Assembly: GCF_023065955.2 (NCBI RefSeq)
Contig: NW_026622974.1
Coordinates: 28,861,718-28,925,717, forward strand
Direction of reading: 5' to 3'
DNA from: Ursus arctos
Taxonomy: Eukaryota > Chordata > Mammalia > Carnivora > Ursidae
DNA length: 64,000 nt
This document shows positions 1 to 12,300 of the stretch, piece after piece (the first letter of the stretch is position 1; every line of letters starts with the position of its first letter). Below the pieces are notes generated by a model. The model was not told where the DNA came from. It was given only the letters and a program-made list of their open reading frames with translations, and made no database searches. The position numbers and the translations under genes were made by a program.

Positions 1-659
1 CATGGGCAAAAAAAAAAAAAAAAAAAAAAGCTCTAAAACACTTGACTAGATCATCCAAACTCTACAACAAACATTTATGCATCAAAATTCTTCTTGAAAC
101 AACACTTCCTTACTCCCTCTACCCTCCCCTCAAAATCACCGTGTTCACAAAGAACAAAGCTTTTCATCTTAACCAACAAAGGGCCATACTATCATTCTAA
201 GGCAGTGTTTCCATGAAGATAGGAGGTGAGCCGACTCACCAGCACTGATTAACCCTACAGTCAGCGGTTCCTCCTTCCTGGTCTGGCTTTTCATTTCCTG
301 TATGCCCTGCCCTCTTCATTATTTTCATTATTCTTGCTTCTCTACCAGTTCTTCCTTTTCTATTTACTAGACATTTCCTTGATCTAATACCAAATTGAGC
401 CCATCTGCCTATAATTCAGGTGACACTCTGACCACCTTCTCGTAAGAAAAGATGTTTCCCATTATACAGACAAATCTTGCAGTTAATGCTGTCAAAGTGA
501 TTAATACATACACTTACTGGCAATCAAATCTAGACATGGAAATGTTAAAACTTGGGACTTATTAAACTGAGCTAAAATTTAGTGTTCAACATTAGCAAGA
601 ACACTGGGGCATTATTATTTTAGCAAGACACTTGAACATAGCAAAATTAATTTTGTTCA

Positions 660-3145
660 TTTTTATTAATACAGAACATACTAACAGAACATTATCTTTA
701 AATATAATCAAGGTTACAAATAAACTGTTACTAACCAATAAACAAAAAATATTCACTTGACTCTCCTCTTGAATAATTATCCATTAGGTAGTACAGTTAT
801 TTTTCCCATTTTTAACTGCCTTATGATTTCAATGAAATTTCTTAGCTTTTACTTATTAAATAATTCCTTCAATTGGGAAACTTCATATATCAAAATACAT
901 CCTGTAAGTCAATGCATTCTTCAATGCCTTCTACTTAACCTAAATGCAATAAAATGCAATCTGATTCTCTGAAAGTTGAATATGACATCAGTATTTCCAA
1001 AAGATGAGCATAAAACCCGTAAGAAATGTTTTTCCTCCCCCCACCCTGCTTCACATAGGCCATCTGAATGTTCCACATTCTTCATAATTAGTAACAGAAA
1101 TCCCTTATAGCTCAAATGGCAGGAGACCAGAAGGGAATTGGGCCATCAATGAACTTGTAAAATAGATGGAACTCCAAATATATTTTAAGATTCTGTCTTC
1201 ACCAAAGATGAGAAAGTATTGGAAAGGTCTTCAATATTTCTTTAGTGGCACCTTTGGTCCCCTAATCAGAAAAAGAGATGCAGGATGGCAGTCCTCCTTA
1301 AATAACACAAACTCAATCTGGAAAGACTGATAAAAGCCTTTTCCCCCAATGAGGCACCGCAGAAAATAAACTGCCATGTGCAAGAGGGCCAATTACCAGA
1401 ATAAATAACAATATTCTGAAGGACTGACAAAACTAAGGATATTTTTAGACAAAGAATACCCTATGCATTCAGAAATTTCAGGATAATCATACAGTAAGTA
1501 CCTCATGCAAGTAATAGTCTACCAGTTAAAAGTCATTATGAACTACAAGTTCTTTTAACTGAATTTCATGTTATACAAAACTTACGAAGTGTGGCACATT
1601 TCTATTAAACATTACATTATTTTTGTTTTTTTTTTAAAAACATATATTAATCAAAATTGATACATTACCCAGACCTTTTGATTTAAAATACAACTGAAGG
1701 AAATCATTACAGACTCTGAATAAACAGCTATTCTTTTATACAAACATATGGGTTATTTTAGTAAAAAAAAAAAAAAGCAATTTCAATGCAATTAAGCCAT
1801 CTCTGATTAAGACATACATTTTCATGCATGTGAAAAAATAAGTTTACATTCAAGAATAAGTTCCATAGCAAACAAATTACAGCATTTATTCAATAAGGAA
1901 TATTAAAATAATTCCAGTTAATAGAAAATAAAATAACTCCAACCATATATATATTATAATTTATCATGTGCACATTGTAAAATCTCCAGAATTTAATTAG
2001 GATATTTAAAGAATTTATTTTTAAAGTATGTTTTAGAAAAACCAACCAAAATAATTGGTACCTTAACTAGAGAGAATGTGCATACACATCCACATTTGAC
2101 CTATATACAAAAATTGAATGAAATACAGAAGAAATGAAGGTTACTGTTTTCTAAAATTTCTGCAATATAACATTAGTATTCAAATCAAAACTTACCTGCA
2201 AAATAAAAACAGCTTGAGGTATTTCCAATGCTGAAGCAAATTTCTGAATGTTAAATACCACAAGAATGAAAACAGTCTCCTTTGAACATTTACATCTGGT
2301 TTATAGTTGAAGCAGAAGATGAAGGTCTGCCAAGAAGTTTTCCCATCTCACCTATATTCTTGTATCCCTTATGAAGTGTAAGCTTCAAGGGAAATGATCA
2401 CATGTAAAAACATATCAAGTGAGTTGGGGTTCCTGACTGCAACATCTTAACCAAATGGAAAAAGGAATTTTAAATTCTCCCACCTGAGACCCACCTGACC
2501 TCTTCACACATGACCATTAATTCCTATGCTGGACAAGGTAAGCATGTCCTTGTCCTTTGAAATCAAAGCTAAACTTGACAAAGAACTGTACTGGATAAAT
2601 TGAATACAGGAACCACCTCAGCAAAGATGGTACTTTAAGCTTTTACACACGACACATGAAAATGATGAAGTGTTTTATTTAATTTGGTCTTTCTTCATCG
2701 TTTTGTAACTCTGAATCCTTCAAGGTTAGCAAATCATTATATTCATACATCTTGTAATCCCTTTCTTCACACAACAGGCACACGGATACAGCATCATATG
2801 TCAATATAATATCAACACAGCATACACATTTAAGCAGTAGATGCATTTCACATGAAAGAGGCTCTATGCATCATATGGCCTGACCCAACAAAAAGCAAAC
2901 ATTAGAATGCCATTTTAGCAGTTACAGTGTTGATATGATCAATATAGTTAATTTGTTTCATACCCGTCATATATTTCCACAAGACATCCATAAAGAAGAA
3001 GCAAAGGACAAAAACTGCTCTTTAAAAAAAAAGTTACGTGCCAACTTCAAAGATGACATACTAACCAGACATCAGCATTCGAAAGCTAGGTTGAATAGGA
3101 CTGGCCTTGATGCACATGCAGTAAATTTGTTTTCAGGATAAAAAA
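660..3145 (-). other. TMEM30A: Probable TMEM30A 3' untranslated region
   Basis: AT-rich, repeat-free DNA directly after the stop codon. Minus-strand AATAAA hexamers (TTTATT on the plus strand) lie at 2674-2679, 2014-2019, 1885-1890 and 662-667. The last would give a UTR of about 2.5 kb, close to the long 3' UTR I recall for human TMEM30A. The true cleavage site cannot be decided from sequence. The absence of SINEs from 1 to 7.1 kb fits transcribed, constrained sequence. No separate gene is seen in 1-660; it begins with a run of about 20 A. Confidence 0.5.
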
Positions 3146-3339
3146 TTAAATGGTAATGTCAGCAGTATTACTACTGTTTCTATATTTATGATTAATTACT
3201 AGCAGTACAACTCCCAGAAGAAAGGAGATGGATCCAATAGCGATGTAAGCAATCCCCAAAAATGGATTTTTTCCTCCCATCCATGAAATAGTGCTCAAGA
3301 TCATCCGTTTTCGTCCATCAAAAGAATGTACAGGGTAAT
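3146..3339 (-). CDS. TMEM30A: TMEM30A coding exon 7 (residues 298-361, stop)
   Basis: 194 bp completing N298, then [30 protein letters not shown]2 (about [20 protein letters not shown]) and the tail [15 protein letters not shown] with TAA at 3148-3146. The [10 protein letters not shown] motif just before TM2 is a CDC50 hallmark. The acceptor is TACGCTCTTCAG. Confidence 0.98.
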
Positions 3340-6300
3340 CTGAAGAGCGTATAGGAAGACTTTTCCATTTCTAGTAGATTTTTAAAACACAACTTAAAAA
3401 TCTGGCATTTCATTGCTTGTAATTCATTGGTATAATTCTATGATACACAGGCACCTTACTCACGTTTTCTGAATCACAGAATAATTATATAATTATTACC
3501 CTGAAGCGCTGATTTAGCAAGTTAAATACTGGTAGTAAAATCCATATAGTTTACAAGCAAAAACAACCAAATTCAAATTAAGAGTCATATGGTTTCTCAG
3601 GTGCTTTTACTCTCATTACAAAGAAGGGGCAAAAGGCCACAAAGAATGTAATGTGAAACAAATATTTCAGATGAACAGCAATAAAACCCACAGTGGAAAA
3701 GGAGATTGACAGACCAGAAGAAAAAGGAAGAGTGAAGAGACTGGAGGTCTCCGTGAGCTCAAAGAGCATGAATGAGAGTAATTATGAGAATATGAGAGGA
3801 CCCTGAGCACAAGGTCAAAGAGTATGATACTGAAGTTTTAACTTGCTGATTTGCAGCAATGACAAAACTCATGGTGTGACACAGAGCTGATGGCTGAAAC
3901 AGAGTAGAAGTGAAGGGTGGACTGTTAAAGAGATTTAAGAAATGGGACACCAGGATACTGGATAAACTATCTACATGGACCAATTCTAAGATTTTGGGGA
4001 GAATGAGGACAGAAAGGTTTACAACCTTTTCAAAAGCATCTTTTGAATCAAGTTTAGGCCTCATCTGTTTCTCTAGCTTCTGTAATTTTCCATCCCCCCA
4101 GATGGACCCTATTACTCCAAATGGCAGACTCTGCCACTTTCTTAAATCAATCCTAACCTGATGCAGGAATGACTGTAATAAGATAGTTAGAACAACTAAT
4201 AAAACACTCTGGGGGGGCAAAGTATCAAATCACCTATCTAGCCTCTCTCTGTATCAACCCCCAAAATGGGATTCTGTCTTAATTCTAAGATCTAGGTTCC
4301 TACGTTATATGTAATTTTTATAATTACCCTTGATGCTTTGCCGACCCAGATTCCTGTCTCATCAATCTTTGAGAGCTAACATTCCTCCTGACAGTTCTCT
4401 TCTCAATGCCTGGGATGCAAATAGTCTATTAACTAAGACAAAGTACTGAGTACTCCAAAGACTTACCTTTACTATGCTCTAGGCTACAGGCTTGTATATG
4501 TCCTTACACCTTACCAGATTAGATTTCTGAATGCTAACTGTGACGGAGTTGCCTTTTACTTTGGCAATAGCCTAAGGATAATGTTCTTTCTATCAGCACC
4601 TCAACTGGGTCTGTCTGTGTAAAATTGCTCCCATATGGGCCTAGGTTCCAAAACTGGGCTACTTTTAGCCTGTCATTATCAGGTCATATTCAGTTGCATA
4701 CTCGAATGCAAAATCAAGAGACTAAGGATCTAAAAAGACATTTCTTTTGAAATAGGTCTATTAATTTAATCATTTACTAATGCATTATAAAACCAAAACT
4801 ATACACTTATGGCTAATTTGGATTATGAAAACTCAAAAATGCAAAGATCATTAGAAAACATGCAAATGCTAATATCTGAGAACCTTTCATTCATGATACA
4901 TGTAAGCAATGGGCTACAGATTAAAAAATAAAAGGACTCTGTTTAGAATAAGAGGTCATGTCCAGTATTTCCAGCTAAAGAAGACTTTGTATCCAGGACA
5001 ATGTGGCTTGGTCTGACTATTTGAGTGAAGTAACTAGGGATACAGCCTGTAGTAGTGTCGTGGCTGATGGTACAGTCATGGCCTTTGGAGTCGATAGCTT
5101 GATTATGAACCCCAACTCTTCTACTTATTACCTGTACAACCTTCGGTAAGTTACTTAAACACTCTATGTTCCTGTATTCTTCTCTGTGACATGGAGATGA
5201 TACCCATCTCATAATGCTTCAATTAAATGAAACAATGCATGGACAGTACTTAGTAAAATGTTGACATATAATTACAATGAAATAAATGATATTTATAAGC
5301 ACTGAAAATTACACCTGAATTATTAATGTGGAACAGCTAATGATAAAAATGTTTTGGTACTATGAACAGAATAATAGTTATAAACAATTATGTTGATGTG
5401 AACTAACATCCACTGATTTTTAATATCTAAAAATATATATTAAACAGCCCAGTACCACCAATGCTTATTTAGCATCAGTTATGCTCACTGGCCTTTGAAT
5501 TAAGCTCAATCACAATCTCCATTGTAGAAATAGTTAGCTTATTAATAAACCGAACACCAGCATCTTAAATAATTTTACCAAATAATATCCTTAAATCCTA
5601 GTACAAAGTATTATCAAAATTTAAGACTTCTGGAAGATAAAAATGAAAAGATACTTTCTCATATATACACATATACTCATAAAAATGCAGAGATCGAAAC
5701 TAAAACAGAGTAGCATCTTGCATAACTGAGTTAAGGCTGAACTACACTCCTTCCAAATTCTATGAATCTGTGCACATGGCCAAAAAAGGATACTGTACGT
5801 GATATTCAAATAGTATCGTCCAGCTGGTAATGTTGGATGTAAATCACTTTTCCGCTCTATAAGACGATATAACTTACGAAAAGTAGGTAATGCTGCAGTA
5901 CGCATCCAAACAATAAAATCCTCATTTATGAACCCATTATTATCTGGTTCAGAATCCAGCATGTACACTGGTTTAACCCAGTTTACTGGCTTTGTTGTAT
6001 CTTAAAAAAAAAAAAAAGGGGGTGAGGGGAGGGGACAAAATATTCAATTCTATTACGAGTTTCACTGAAAATTCACTCAAATAAAACAAAGATATATAAT
6101 ACACAATCTATTTTTCGTATTTTCAAAGGTATAAATATATTCTAAGAAAGTCTTAAAATCTAGAAACAAACCAATTCCTCATGTAACAACAAATAACTAC
6201 AAAGATTTGATGACTATCTCCATTAAGAAAATACTAAAAGTATGCCATTGGTAAGATGATTTAGTGCAAAGATATAATGGTAAAAAACATTACATTATGA

Positions 6301-9300
6301 AATTGAGGCACAGAATCAAAAATAAATTTTAATTTATAACTATAATAAAAAATTGGGTCTGTTTAAAAGAAACTTGCCTGCAGTTTTAAAAGACAATGAC
6401 TGAAATGCTTATAAGAAAATACTGGAAAAATTCAAGATTAGAAGTACTTATACATTTCCTTTAGAATTTCAGTACATTAGAACGTACAACATATTTTACC
6501 TAAGTTGGTATGAAGAAAAGTTGCTGTTTTTTAAAAAAGCATAAACATTTTTAAGATTCTAAAGATAGAAAATTTTAGGTACTTCATTAAAACTCCTAGC
6601 TTATATCATGTTTTAAAGAAATATTAGTAAATTTTACCTTTGAATCGTTCTTTTAGACTTTCTCCTCCAGGGGGATTTCTGAATTTCACATTTTTATCTG
6701 TCCACCAAGCAATACCTTTCTTTTTCAAAGGAATAGGTATAGGATAAGATTCATTGCCAACAAGAAACAATTCTAATGTATCTAAACAGAAAAAAAGAAG
6801 ATATTGTTAAATACTGAAAAGCCACAGCACCTACTATACTCTATGAGAAATGAGGATCTGGTATCTGCTCCCAAAAGTGGCTATAACAGAGTAGGCAGGC
6901 ATACGCTGTACATTTGCTCTTGATTACTTACATGTGAATTACCTATGGTAACTTTATAATCCTAGATGGACTTCTCTTTCTTCAATACAGTTAGAGGTCA
7001 CTTCTCTTACCTAGCTAACTGATACGTAATAAGATCAAATGTTTTAATATTAACCCAAATAAAATATTTTACAGGGTAAATCTGCTTCTCCTCCTTTCCT
7101 TTAAAAAACACATTCCTGGGGCACCTGGGTGGCTCAGTTGGTTAAACATCTGCCTTCGGCTCAGGTCCTGATCCCAGGCTCCTGGGATCGAACCCCGTGT
7201 TGGGCTCCTTGCTCAGCGGGGAGCCTGCTTCTCCCTCTCCTTCTGCCTGCTACTCCACCTGCTTGTGCTCTCTCTGTCAAATAAATAAATAAAATCTTAA
7301 AAAAAAAAAACCCACATTCTTGAATAGTTTCTGGCTTATCCATTTCTCTATCTGTACTGTCCAATACAGTAGCCACCAGCTACACGGCTACAGAGCCACT
7401 GAAATTAGGGCTGGTCCAAATGAATATGTTTTATAAGTATATATTTCAGAAATAAAAAAACTCAATACAAAAAAATAGGATACAAAATATCTCATTCATA
7501 AATTTTATATATTGAGTATCACTTATAGGTAAAAAGGTAATTTTGGGGTTCGATAAAATATATTATTAAAATTAATTTCACTTGCTTTTGTTTATTGTTT
7601 TTAATGTGAATATCAGAAAATTTTAACATATATACATGTCTCACATTGATGGCTTACATTATATTAATATCAGACAGCGCTGCTTTAAATGATCAACTAT
7701 ACCTTCTTTGCACTGGTATAAATATTCAGAGTTGATGGAAAAGACAGCCTGGTTTTTATTCTATCATATACGAAGTATGAAGTCTAGCAGAATGTCTCTG
7801 CTTCTTCTTCCCAGAGAGAAATTCATTCTTAAAATATAAGAATTCTCAAAAACATGTCACAAAACATTATAACATCCCATTAAATAACTAACTGATATAT
7901 TTATTTTAAAGTTGCTCAGGGCACCTGGGTGGCTCAGCCAGTTGAGCATCCGACTCCTGGTTTTAGCTCAGGTCATGATCTCCTGGTTTCGGCTCAGGTC
8001 ATGATCTCATGGGTCATGAGATGGAGCCTGGAGTCGAGCTCCATGCCAGCGGGTAGTCTGCTTGTATATTCTCTCCCTCTGCCCCTCCCCCAACTTGCAT
8101 ATGTGCAAGTGCTCCCGAGCGCTCTCTCAAATAAATGAATCTTTAAAAAAAAAAAAAAGTTGCTCAATTTCTCAATTTCAATCATGTTTACTAGACTATC
8201 AAATCAATATCAATAAATTACACACATTTTCCTATTTATATATGTTTATAATCTGTATCTTTGTTTATATCTGTATCATACCGTTAAACATGCTGTTGGC
8301 AATAGCTCCACAAGGAGCAATTGGCTTGTCTTCATTTCTTCGATAAGGCTCACATTCCTTACTGGGATTCTGAGGTTTAGAAGGAAAAGAAGAGAGAAAT
8401 TATCACACAGGCCTCTGGGGGAACTATGAGCTAGCCATAACTACTGATTAAAAATTCAATCCCTACATGTGTCTCACTTACAATACATACAAAATAAGTC
8501 TGTATTGTAAAGACTATAATACCACATTTAAATACTCAAGTTATTTCTCAATGTTACCATGTTACCTTTTTATGTAACCCTTCCTTGCAAATACTTTGTC
8601 ATACAGGCATATATCAAATTGACTTTTTTAAAATTTTCGTATCAACACAAAAATCATACCACAAAGAGTTTTCTGCTCAAGAAAAATTAAGAAGCAGCCT
8701 CTGGTCAATCCAGTTCTGGCATAATAAAAGGAATCTTCAACTGAAAGCAGACTGGAGGCTCTAGTTCCACCTATGTACTATGTACTAATCAAGTCCCTTG
8801 ATTTAGCTGGGCTTCACTTAGAAAATGAACGTGTTCAACTAGATCATCTCAAATTTTGCAATTCTGGGTTAATCCCATGGTCCCATGTCCAAGGAAGTAA
8901 GGAGGGAGGGTGAGGTTTTAAATATAAATGAACTCGCAGTAGGGCAAATATATTCTAGCCACTGAATTCTTTAGGAAGTTTTAAAAGAAAGGAAAATATT
9001 ATTTACTACCTAATGCATCAGAGATCCTGAACTAAGCAATGCTAGATACTTTCCAGTAACTGGTTTAGGAAAGCCACTTATTGAGTACCTAATATACCAT
9101 GTATCCTGCAAGGTGCTAGACACAGAAAAAATAAATAAAGTCCCTGCTTTTAAGCAGCTCACAGTATAATAGAGGAAAGAGATCCATACACAACCATTAT
9201 ATGAAATAAGAGCCATGATGAAGGTGTCTATATTCATTCAATATGTATTTATTAAAATGCCTTCCATGTGCTAAGCACATGCTCCTTGCCCTCATGAGCA

Positions 9301-12300
9301 TACAGTATAGTTGGGAGAACAGAAGACAAGTAAGTAAATATATAATTACAAATTGCAGTTAAGTGTTACAAAAGTGGTATGCAAGTAATTAATGGGGGAG
9401 GGCAAAATAAATTACTTTAGAATCTATGGTAAGGAAAAGTTTGCTCTGGAGGTAGTATCACATAAGTTAAGACCTAAAAAAGAATAGGAGACAAGCATGT
9501 GACAAGCAGGCAGAAGAGGGTTGTAAGCAGAGAGAATAATACACACCACTGAGAAGGAACTTGTTATTTCTGAGAAGGTAAAGGGAGAATGTAGTTAGAG
9601 TATGGGAACAAGCAGAATGACATATGATGATACCGGAGAATTACGCATGGTTCAGATCATCCTGAGATTTTACTCCAAATGGTAGACCACTGAAAGATTA
9701 TTTAAGTGGTATTTACATTTTTTAAAAGACTACTATGGCAACTACATAAAAAATGGCCTGAGAGTAAGGCCAGAACAGATGATGTGGATAGAGTTAGGAA
9801 TGCATGATGTGGGGAGAGTTTGTTAAGCAAGGTGAGAAGTGACTTGGGATAGGGTATGAATGAATTAAATATGTAAAGAAGCTATTTTGTATCCAAGGGC
9901 ACTATAGAAAATAGGCCTCCAGGTGAGAGCACCTCTAGGGCAAGACTTAACCCAGCATCCTAGGCAAACAAAATGTAAATGCCAAAAGGGCAGATTACTT
10001 GGTCCCAGGAATGGTTAGGGAGAAGCACACATGACCCAGGGCAGCCAGGCCAAAGGTACATTAAAGATAAAAGTTGGAAACAATGAAGTAGAGTGGAGTG
10101 GTAGGTTGATATCAGATTGTGAAGGACCTTACATACAATGTTTTAAGTAACTTAGACTTCAATCTGTCCATTCTTAAAATCTTTAAAATTTTTGAAAGCT
10201 ACCTGGTCTTAAAATCGTGCATTTTGGTCTAGCTCAGGGACCAATAAATAACAGACTACAGGCCAAATCCAACCCATCAGCTGTTTTTATAAATAAAATT
10301 TTACTGGAACACAGTTACAGTGCACCCATTCATGATAAGTATTGTCTGTGGGTTACTCTCATTCTACAGTGGCAGAGGGGAGTAGCAGTGTCGGAGACCA
10401 TATGACCTGCAAAACGGAAGATATTTACTGTCTGGCTTTTATAGAACCAAATTAATTAGTTCCTAGTCTAGGCTAAAAACTTTTTGCTTGCAGCCTGTAA
10501 GAAAAGAATCAATCTCTGCTTCTTTTGCCCTTAGCAAAGAGAGCACGGTGTATCTAAATAAAAGAATGTAAAACCACCACCATTTTCCAGGTCTCTAAAA
10601 ACGCCCAATGTATAAATCCCAATCAACAAACTCAGAAAGATCTAAGGACTTGGCTGTGTCTCAACATCACCTTCTCTGGATTGGAGTCCTAAAACCCCAT
10701 ATGGTATTGCAAAATATTGCAGACCTAACCAGAATCTTTAAATAGATTTGTTACTTCTTGAGAGCCCAAACATTAGGAACTAGCAATAAAACCAGTAAAG
10801 ATAACCTAGAGCAGATATATGCTTACCAGGAGCATTCTGGTCACAATACAGTGCTAAATTGCATTCTAAGAGATTCACTGTTCTGAAGGTTTGCTGCACT
10901 GGCAGCAATAACATAAAATACTTGGGCACCAACCACTGCTATGAAAAGTTGAACAACAGTCGGGAAACTAAGATCCTCTAGCCCAAACCAGGCTGGGCAT
11001 CCGAAGGGGAATTTGTTCTGGGAGGCCTGGGTGGCTCAGTAAGTTAAGCATCTGCCTTCAGCTCAGGTCATGATCCCGGAGTCCTGAAACAGAGCCCCAT
11101 GTTGGGCTCCCCGCTCAGCGGGGAGCTTGCTTCTCCCTCTCCCTCTGTAGCTCCCCATTTGTGCCCTCTTGCTCAATCTCTCAAGCTCTGTCAAATAAAT
11201 AAATAAAATCTTTAAAAAAATAAAAACCCTCACTAAACAAATTATAAATAACAAGTAACACTTTAATTTCATCCTAACATTAAATTTAACATTTCTAACT
11301 AAGCTACTACCACATATTCTTATATCTACCACATTTTCATATTCCCATCATTTTACTTACAAGTAAAGCACTAGAATCTCCATTTAGCTGACTATCATCT
11401 CGAGATTTCACATAACGACGATGGTTTTGATAGAAATTAGACAGTCCATAATACATAAACACATTGCCCTAAAGAAAGAGAAGGGAAACAATTTTCATAT
11501 GAAACTATTATGTATAAACTTGTTTCATGCATACATAAAAGCTGTATCATTTGGACTTTACTAGTTCAGAATTTGTGATAACTTAAAACAAGTACTGGAA
11601 TGAATCCTACCAATCCTTAACAACCTAAAACACGACAAATTGTAAATAAGGTTAAAGAAGGTATGTTACAAAAATTCAAGAATAAACTTTGAAATGTCCT
11701 TAAAGACTTCAGAGAAGCACTATTTGTATGAAAAAAACCCTCAAGGTATCTATTAGCCTATTCTACTTTCAACTTCAAATTTTCTCCAATTCAGATTATT
11801 CTCCATCCAGAGTCAACTTTTCAAAGGGATAATGGTCAAACTTTCATTTATTGCCTTCTGAACTTGAATTGAGACATGATAAACTTCTCAACAGGATACT
11901 ACATAATATTACTAATAAATTAATAATTAGTAAAGTAAGATAATGCGTCAATACATAACAATCAAGAAAAATACTTTAATATAGTTGGAGGAGCCAATTT
12001 GGAATAACTTGGGAAAGAGGGTGACCTACATACACTACAATTATTTAGAAGGCACCACAAAACCACCCCCCCTTGAATGACTTAAGGTTTTAAGAAGTAG
12101 CAAAAATATTGAGCTATTTTCTCCTTTCCGGTTGCTACCTCTATAGTCTATGATCAAAAATAACTCAATAAAAAAACAGTAACATTTCAAGTAGGCTTTA
12201 TTTGGTTTGTTATTTTCACATACACAATTACTTATTTTAAAATTTGATTTTCAAATGTCAAATTATGCAAACTTTCCCATTCCACATAAAGAAAATGTTT

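Noticed and set aside
3759..4220. 153-codon ORF on the minus strand in TMEM30A intron 6
   Set aside because: Lies wholly in an intron, has no family resemblance or plausible splice sites, and reads through AT-rich, non-coding-looking DNA with an overlapping plus-strand ORF.
7161..7376. Peptides with [18 protein letters not shown] pattern in several places (7.2, 11.1, 31.9, 39.7 and 60.9 kb)
   Set aside because: These are minus-strand frames of the CAN-SINE body, not proteins.
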